Below the pieces are notes generated by a model. It worked only from the letters and a program-made list of their open reading frames with translations. It did no database searches and had not been told where the DNA came from. 15,784 bases of DNA from an uncultured Peptococcaceae bacterium (GTDB taxonomy: Bacteria > Bacillota > Peptococcia > Peptococcales > Peptococcaceae), in assembly GCA_902492275.1 (NCBI GenBank), contig CABUKW010000059.1, positions 1-15,784 on the forward strand. Direction: 5' to 3'. The position numbers and the translations under genes are program-made. Each line of letters begins with the position of its first letter. Position 1 is the first letter of the stretch. This document shows, piece by piece, positions 12,810 through 15,784 of the stretch.

Positions 12810-12850
12810 TGAGATAAACACATCATGATTTTAAGAAACAGGAGGCTGCC

Positions 12851-13099
12851 ATGATTACCATTTTCAATCGAAAAGAAATTTTCACAACCTTCGATTTAGG
12901 CGCATATCAAAATGTAAAGCAACAGCTGCACCAGGCAGGCATTCGCTATCGCACCGGACTTATCAACCTAAACCGCAACCATCACCGCACCGGTATGACC
13001 AGCCTGCAAATGAAATACGCTGTGCAGTACCGCATCTTTGTACACAAAAAAGATGTGGACAAAGCCGTCCACTGTATACATACCAACCCTAATCTATAA
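12851..13099 (+). CDS. small protein of unknown function (DUF2007-like pattern)
   Basis: This is an 82-residue soluble protein starting MITIFNRKEIFTTFDL, with a central QQLHQAGIRYRTGLIN and an ending VQYRIFVHKKDVDKAVHCIH. The alternation of a short N-terminal strand, a helix and a final strand plus V(H/K)KKD..KA helix recalls small clostridial proteins and the DUF2007 putative signal-transducing fold, but I cannot name a family with confidence. AGGAGG lies 7 nt before the ATG. The next gene follows after 16 nt in the same orientation, so they form an operon. It sits between veg and yabG with opposite orientation to both. Confidence 0.7.
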   Translation: MITIFNRKEIFTTFDLGAYQNVKQQLHQAGIRYRTGLINLNRNHHRTGMTSLQMKYAVQYRIFVHKKDVDKAVHCIHTNPNL

Positions 13100-13115
13100 A
13101 AAACGAGGGACAACT

Positions 13116-13577
13116 ATGACAAAAGACCACCGAGTAACTATTTGGGGGGCCATCCTTTTCATTGCCGTGCTTGCGTTCTTTTTATGGCAATTTCCCTTCA
13201 GCAAGCAAATAGAGCAAACCATCCCCGCCGCCATCTACGCCGACGGCGCTGCAATCGATGTCACCACCGTCTATATAAACGGCACAAAAACAAACTATCT
13301 ATTTCAGGAAAGGAATTATTTCAACGGAACCTTTGCCATTGCTTGTCTGGAGAAAACAAAAGACAGCAGTGCAGAAATCTATTGGCATGAACGGACTGAC
13401 AAAAACCAGTTACCGCCGCAATGTTCTATCAGCTATATACGTTCTGGTATATCTCAGCAAACTGAAATAGAAACCATCGTCATCAGCGAAGATATGCAGC
13501 AATTTGTTATTCACCTAGCAGATGGCCGCCGGATTGCCACATCAGAAGCAATGGCGCAGACCTATCCTTGGAGATAA
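13116..13577 (+). CDS. membrane-anchored or exported protein of unknown function
   Basis: The 153-residue protein has a short basic N-terminus (MTKDHR), one membrane segment (about 9-27, WGAILFIAVLAFFLW) and an extracytoplasmic part of about 125 residues rich in beta strands. The stretch DVTTVYINGTKTNYLFQERNYFNGTFAI resembles a motif seen in uncharacterised Firmicute anchored proteins (inhibitor-like strand, then F.G.F.I), but no named family is recognised. CGAGGGA lies 7 nt upstream; the frame is open back to 13038, but that overlaps gene one. It is second in the operon with the 82-residue protein. No terminator follows; the hairpin repeat begins about 30-130 nt later. Confidence 0.65.
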   Translation: MTKDHRVTIWGAILFIAVLAFFLWQFPFSKQIEQTIPAAIYADGAAIDVTTVYINGTKTNYLFQERNYFNGTFAIACLEKTKDSSAEIYWHERTDKNQLPPQCSISYIRSGISQQTEIETIVISEDMQQFVIHLADGRRIATSEAMAQTYPWR

Positions 13578-13607
13578 TTCTTTCTCGGCGCTTCTCACAA
13601 ACAAAGG

Positions 13608-13689
13608 CCGCTGGAAATTTTGCGTCCAGCACGGCAACAACCATGCTACACAGCAGCGTACAGGAAATTTTTCGCAGCACTCCACAGTC
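13608..13689. repeat. two partial left-end-like units of the hairpin repeat
   Basis: GCTGGAAATTTTGCGTCCAGC (in pieces CTGGAAATTTTGC and GTCCAGCACGGCAA) at about 13611 and ACAGGAAATTTTTCGCAGC at about 13659 echo each other and the left end of the full copy that starts near 13690, at a spacing of about 45 nt. They look like stacked, decayed starts of the same repeat family. No gene is supported in 13578-13822. Confidence 0.35.
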
Positions 13690-13821
13690 CTAAGGGCATC
13701 GGATTTTTTATATCTGACAAGGCGGCTTTTGATTTTTTGAGCGACGCGTACTGTTTGCGTACGCAAGGCGAAAAAAATCAAAAACAACGCCGTCAGATAT
13801 AAAAAAGACATGCCCGTCTTA
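13690..13821. repeat. dispersed hairpin repeat, copy 3
   Basis: The outer arms TTTTTTATATCTGAC (13704-13718) and GTCAGATATAAAAAA (13792-13806) are perfectly complementary. Inside, GGCG pairs with CGCC, TTTTGATTTTTT with AAAAAATCAAAA, and GCGTAC with GTACGC at the tip. It shares with copy 2 the blocks CAAGGCGGCTTT, AAAACAACGC and the right end AAAAAGACA-GCCCGTCTTA, but the stem sequences differ while staying self-complementary. It lies directly after the yabG stop. Confidence 0.78.
13805..13821 (-). terminator. short terminator after yabG
   Basis: On the minus strand AAGAC-GGGCAT-GTCTT is followed by TTTT, three bases after the yabG stop. It is nearly identical to the motif after ung. The large hairpin of the repeat follows immediately and may help terminate. 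Confidence 0.55.
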
Positions 13822-13822
13822 A

Positions 13823-14710
13823 TCAATAAGGCGATTTCGGATACCCAATCCTCAACCTCCCCCTCGTCTCAATGCCGCCCACGCCATCCACACCGGTTAC
13901 AGTATCGTTCAACGCCTCTTTGATGGGCACCATCTGATTGAACGGCGTAAAGGCCACCTTTTCGGCAATAAACACCGGATCATAAGCATGAATCAGCACA
14001 CGGCGCGGCGAAGACGCAAAATTGGCGCCGGCGCGAATTAACGCCTCATAATGGGATTGGCAGGCGCCGGCAAAAATAATCAAATCGTCGCGGCCCGCCT
14101 CAAATTCCCGGGCTTTGCGCACAGCCCGCCAAAAATGCCGTGAGTTGCGGTAGCTGTCCAGATTAGAAAAGCCCTTCTTGCCCTTTAACAATCCATCATG
14201 GCCGGTTAAGATTAAAATATCCGGTGTAAACTCCATCAAATAATCCTTCACCCGATCAGCCTGTTCACACTCCGGCACATAAAAACCGGTTGCGCGAATA
14301 TTCAACTGCCTGTAGGTAGACAGACACAAATCCAGATATTCCTTATCGCCGTCTAAATGCAGCACAGTGCCGGGAATTTCAAATACCTCCAGCTGATTGC
14401 ACTCGTTCTTTTTGTAATTAATTTTCGCCCGCGATAAAAAGCTGCCCACCGTTTCCTTATGCCGCTTTTCCATGCTCCGCATCAAATCGGCGCTGCGCTT
14501 CAAATACACCTGCCGGTAGCGGTGAATCTCCTGGGCTGTAGGCGTTACCAAATCCTCTAACGGCGCATCGGCGCACAAACGCAAATCCACACCTTTTAAT
14601 AACGCCTGCTTTTTTCCGTTTTGCATCTGCATTGTTTCAATGCGAAACAACACATCTTTATTATGGGACGTTCTCGTTACGAAATCACCCACCTGAAATC
14701 GTTCACTCAT
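13823..14710 (-). CDS. yabG: sporulation-specific cysteine protease YabG
   Basis: This is a 295-residue protein, close to the Bacillus YabG length. An N-terminal SH3-like domain (about 1-45, FQVGDFVTRTSHNKDVLFRIETM) precedes a helical stretch and the protease domain (about 115-255). The likely catalytic His is in LTGHDG (H171) and Cys in FAGACQSHYEAL (C217), as in the peptidase family U57 to which YabG belongs. YabG trims spore coat proteins and, in clostridia, germination proteins, in the mother cell late in sporulation. Upstream, CATA-NNN-TA at 14747-14739 with AC 17 nt before it fits a sigma-K type promoter, matching its known timing in Bacillus. The presence of the gene argues for a spore-forming host or ancestor. 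It is transcribed alone, towards the hairpin repeat. Confidence 0.92.
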   Translation of the reverse strand: MSERFQVGDFVTRTSHNKDVLFRIETMQMQNGKKQALLKGVDLRLCADAPLEDLVTPTAQEIHRYRQVYLKRSADLMRSMEKRHKETVGSFLSRAKINYKKNECNQLEVFEIPGTVLHLDGDKEYLDLCLSTYRQLNIRATGFYVPECEQADRVKDYLMEFTPDILILTGHDGLLKGKKGFSNLDSYRNSRHFWRAVRKAREFEAGRDDLIIFAGACQSHYEALIRAGANFASSPRRVLIHAYDPVFIAEKVAFTPFNQMVPIKEALNDTVTGVDGVGGIETRGRLRIGYPKSPY

Positions 14711-14738
14711 CCTCGCACACCTCAGCTTTCAAATATAA

Positions 14739-14766
14739 TAGCTTATGCGCAAAAAAACAGCGCTGT
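14739..14766 (-). promoter_or_regulatory. possible sigma-K (mother-cell) promoter of yabG
   Basis: On the minus strand AC (14766-14765), 17 nt, CATAAGCTA (14747-14739), fitting AC-N17-CATANNNTA. The start codon is 28 nt downstream of the -10 element. The -35 part lies inside the tauE-type terminator hairpin. The motif is short, so chance matches are possible; the known sigma-K dependence of Bacillus yabG supports it. Confidence 0.45.
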
Positions 14767-14778
14767 GCATCACAGCGC
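14751..14778 (-). terminator. Rho-independent terminator overlapping the TauE/SafE gene stop
   Basis: On the minus strand GCGCTGTG-ATG-CACAGCGC is followed by TG and seven T. The stem begins within the last codons of the permease gene and includes its TGA stop. Confidence 0.88.
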
Positions 14779-15546
14779 CGCAGAAAATAAATCATATGCC
14801 AGCTTGAACAATAGCAGACACAGCACAAAAATCATCACAGGACGAATAAACTTGGCGCCGTTCTTGATCGCTAAACCGCTGCCCAGCCAGTTGCCCAAAA
14901 TAGAAAAAATAGTGGCGGGAATGGCGACCGCATAATAAATTTGCCCCGCCCAAATAAAGGTCAGCAACGCAGCCACATTGGTTGTCAGATTGACAATTTT
15001 CGTATTGCCGCAGGCTCGCTTTAAATCAAAACCCAGCACCGTTGTAAAGGCGATAATCAAAAAAGTTCCTGTGCCGGGACCGAAAAAGCCGTCATAGATG
15101 CCAATCAACAGTCCGGCTGCCACCATGCCGCAAGAAATTCGGCTGCGGGAATATTGTTCAAAGCGGCTTTCATCCCCCATCTGCCGCCGATTGAACAGCA
15201 CAAACACCGCCACGCAGGGCAGCAAAATCATCATCACAACGCGCAAATAATAATCGCTGATATGCAGCGCCAGCTGAGCGCCCAACGCCGAGCCTACAAA
15301 AGCAACCGCCGCCGTTTTTACAGCAATCTGCAAATGCAGGCTGCCGCTCTTGATAAACCGTGCCGTTGAGATGGCCGTACCCACCGCCGCCGACAATTTA
15401 TTGGAGCCGATGGCCATGTGAGCCGGCATTCCTGTCAATAAATAAGCAGGCAAAGAAATCAACCCGCCTCCGCCTGCAATAGCGTCCACAAAAGACGCAA
15501 AAAACACCAGCGGACAAACCACCAGCAGCATTTCCAACAAAGACAT
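14770..15546 (-). CDS. TauE/SafE family sulfite/organic anion exporter-like permease
   Basis: The 258-residue membrane protein has about eight hydrophobic segments in two repeated halves. The first half carries FVDAIAGGGGLISLPA (about 19-34) and GSNKLSAAVG, and the second the matching FFGPGTGTFLII (about 153-164) and CGNTKIVNLTTNVAALL. This paired glycine-rich signature defines the TauE/SafE (YfcA-like) family, often annotated as sulfite or sulfoacetate exporters; the substrate of this one cannot be told. GAGGAG lies just before the ATG. A near-consensus promoter precedes it and a terminator overlaps its stop, so it is a single-gene unit. It has no neighbours in sulfur metabolism in this window. 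Confidence 0.9.
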   Translation of the reverse strand: MSLLEMLLVVCPLVFFASFVDAIAGGGGLISLPAYLLTGMPAHMAIGSNKLSAAVGTAISTARFIKSGSLHLQIAVKTAAVAFVGSALGAQLALHISDYYLRVVMMILLPCVAVFVLFNRRQMGDESRFEQYSRSRISCGMVAAGLLIGIYDGFFGPGTGTFLIIAFTTVLGFDLKRACGNTKIVNLTTNVAALLTFIWAGQIYYAVAIPATIFSILGNWLGSGLAIKNGAKFIRPVMIFVLCLLLFKLAYDLFSAAL

Positions 15547-15582
15547 AATGCTCTCCTCTTTCCGTCAAAATACGATATTTAT

Positions 15583-15610
15583 TTTATACAGCCTCTACCG
15601 GCAATGTCAA
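15583..15610 (-). promoter_or_regulatory. sigma-A promoter of the TauE/SafE gene
   Basis: On the minus strand TTGACA (15610-15605), 16 nt, TATAAA (15588-15583). The start codon lies about 37 nt downstream. Confidence 0.75.
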
Positions 15611-15628
15611 TACAGAAACCACGGCCAT

Positions 15629-15784
15629 ATGCTATACCAGACTTACCGTGCAGGCGTCGGCGATTTACCGACACCTTTCTTCTGGTTATATAGGTTTTAT
15701 CTGCTACCACTTCGCATTTTTTTGCTACTCTTTGCCCTATCCCTCCGTGGCTCTGGACATTTCCTCGGTTGTCCGCTTTTGTCA
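15629..15784. other. structured, unassigned segment running off the window end
   Basis: Two nested or adjacent hairpins are seen: 15634-15689, with CCAGA/TCTGG outside a GGTGTCGG/CCGACGCC stem (written on the minus strand, where the single odd pair is a G-U), and GGACA/TGTCC at 15755-15774. Both strands are free of stops in one frame: plus from ATG 15629, and minus from the window edge down to a TAA near the TauE promoter. Neither frame has a ribosome site or recognisable product, and the minus frame uses codons unlike its neighbours. It could be part of a structured RNA (the G-U pair favours the minus strand) or the end of an unrecognised gene. Confidence 0.35.

Noticed and set aside
15629..15784. 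RNase P RNA on the minus strand
   Set aside because: A few short motifs are similar and in order. However, the invariant GAGGAAAGUCC is interrupted, the 3' conserved core is absent, and there is too little room before the TauE/SafE gene.

Overview
The window reads as chromosomal DNA from a low-to-moderate GC Firmicute. It carries a sporulation protease of the YabG family, a Veg-family gene, a YtrA-type GntR/ABC operon, consensus sigma-A promoters and AGGAGG-type ribosome binding sites, and Rho-independent terminators on most units. YabG points to a spore former or a descendant of one. A clostridial, Peptococcaceae-like or Negativicutes host would all fit, and the sequence alone does not decide between them.

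Layout. Bases 1-343 hold a tRNA cluster (Lys partial, Glu, Asp, Phe) with a strong terminator. Bases 344-3908 are an accessory-looking block. It contains a class M (SirTM-type) sirtuin, a Schlafen/AlbA_2-type ATPase-regulator with its own promoter and a repeated operator, the truncated 3' end of a second SirTM gene, and an AbrB/RelE-type toxin-antitoxin pair on the minus strand. Bases 3937-7894 form a multidrug-type heterodimeric ABC exporter operon. It is preceded by a 38-codon leader ORF whose stop codon sits in the loop of a terminator hairpin, followed by two more hairpins; this looks like a translation-coupled attenuator. Bases 7895-8152 hold dispersed hairpin repeats. Uracil-DNA glycosylase follows on the minus strand, then the minus-strand operon gntR - ABC ATPase - ABC permease, with an operator palindrome over its promoter and a small ORF in its leader. 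Bases 11125-11420 are non-coding, with terminators and a possible small RNA. Next come an exported SurA-N-like protein and Veg (minus strand), a two-gene operon of unknown function (plus strand), another copy of the hairpin repeat, yabG and a TauE/SafE permease (minus strand). The last 170 bases are structured and unassigned.

How things work together. The two ABC half-transporters should form one exporter with one degenerate and one catalytic ATP site, and the leader ORF plus hairpins probably sets its expression. The GntR protein probably represses its own operon through the palindrome over the -10 box. The AlbA_2/ATPase protein, which ends in a winged helix, probably binds the four 9-bp boxes over its own promoter. 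The yabG-veg neighbourhood known from Bacillus is present here but is split by the two-gene unknown operon and a hairpin repeat.

The most notable observations are the leader peptide/attenuator at 3937-4293, the hairpin repeat family with conserved flanks and changing but still self-complementary stems (7909-8155 and 13690-13821), and the AlbA_2 gene lying between an intact and a truncated SirTM gene with an 11-bp direct repeat at its edges.
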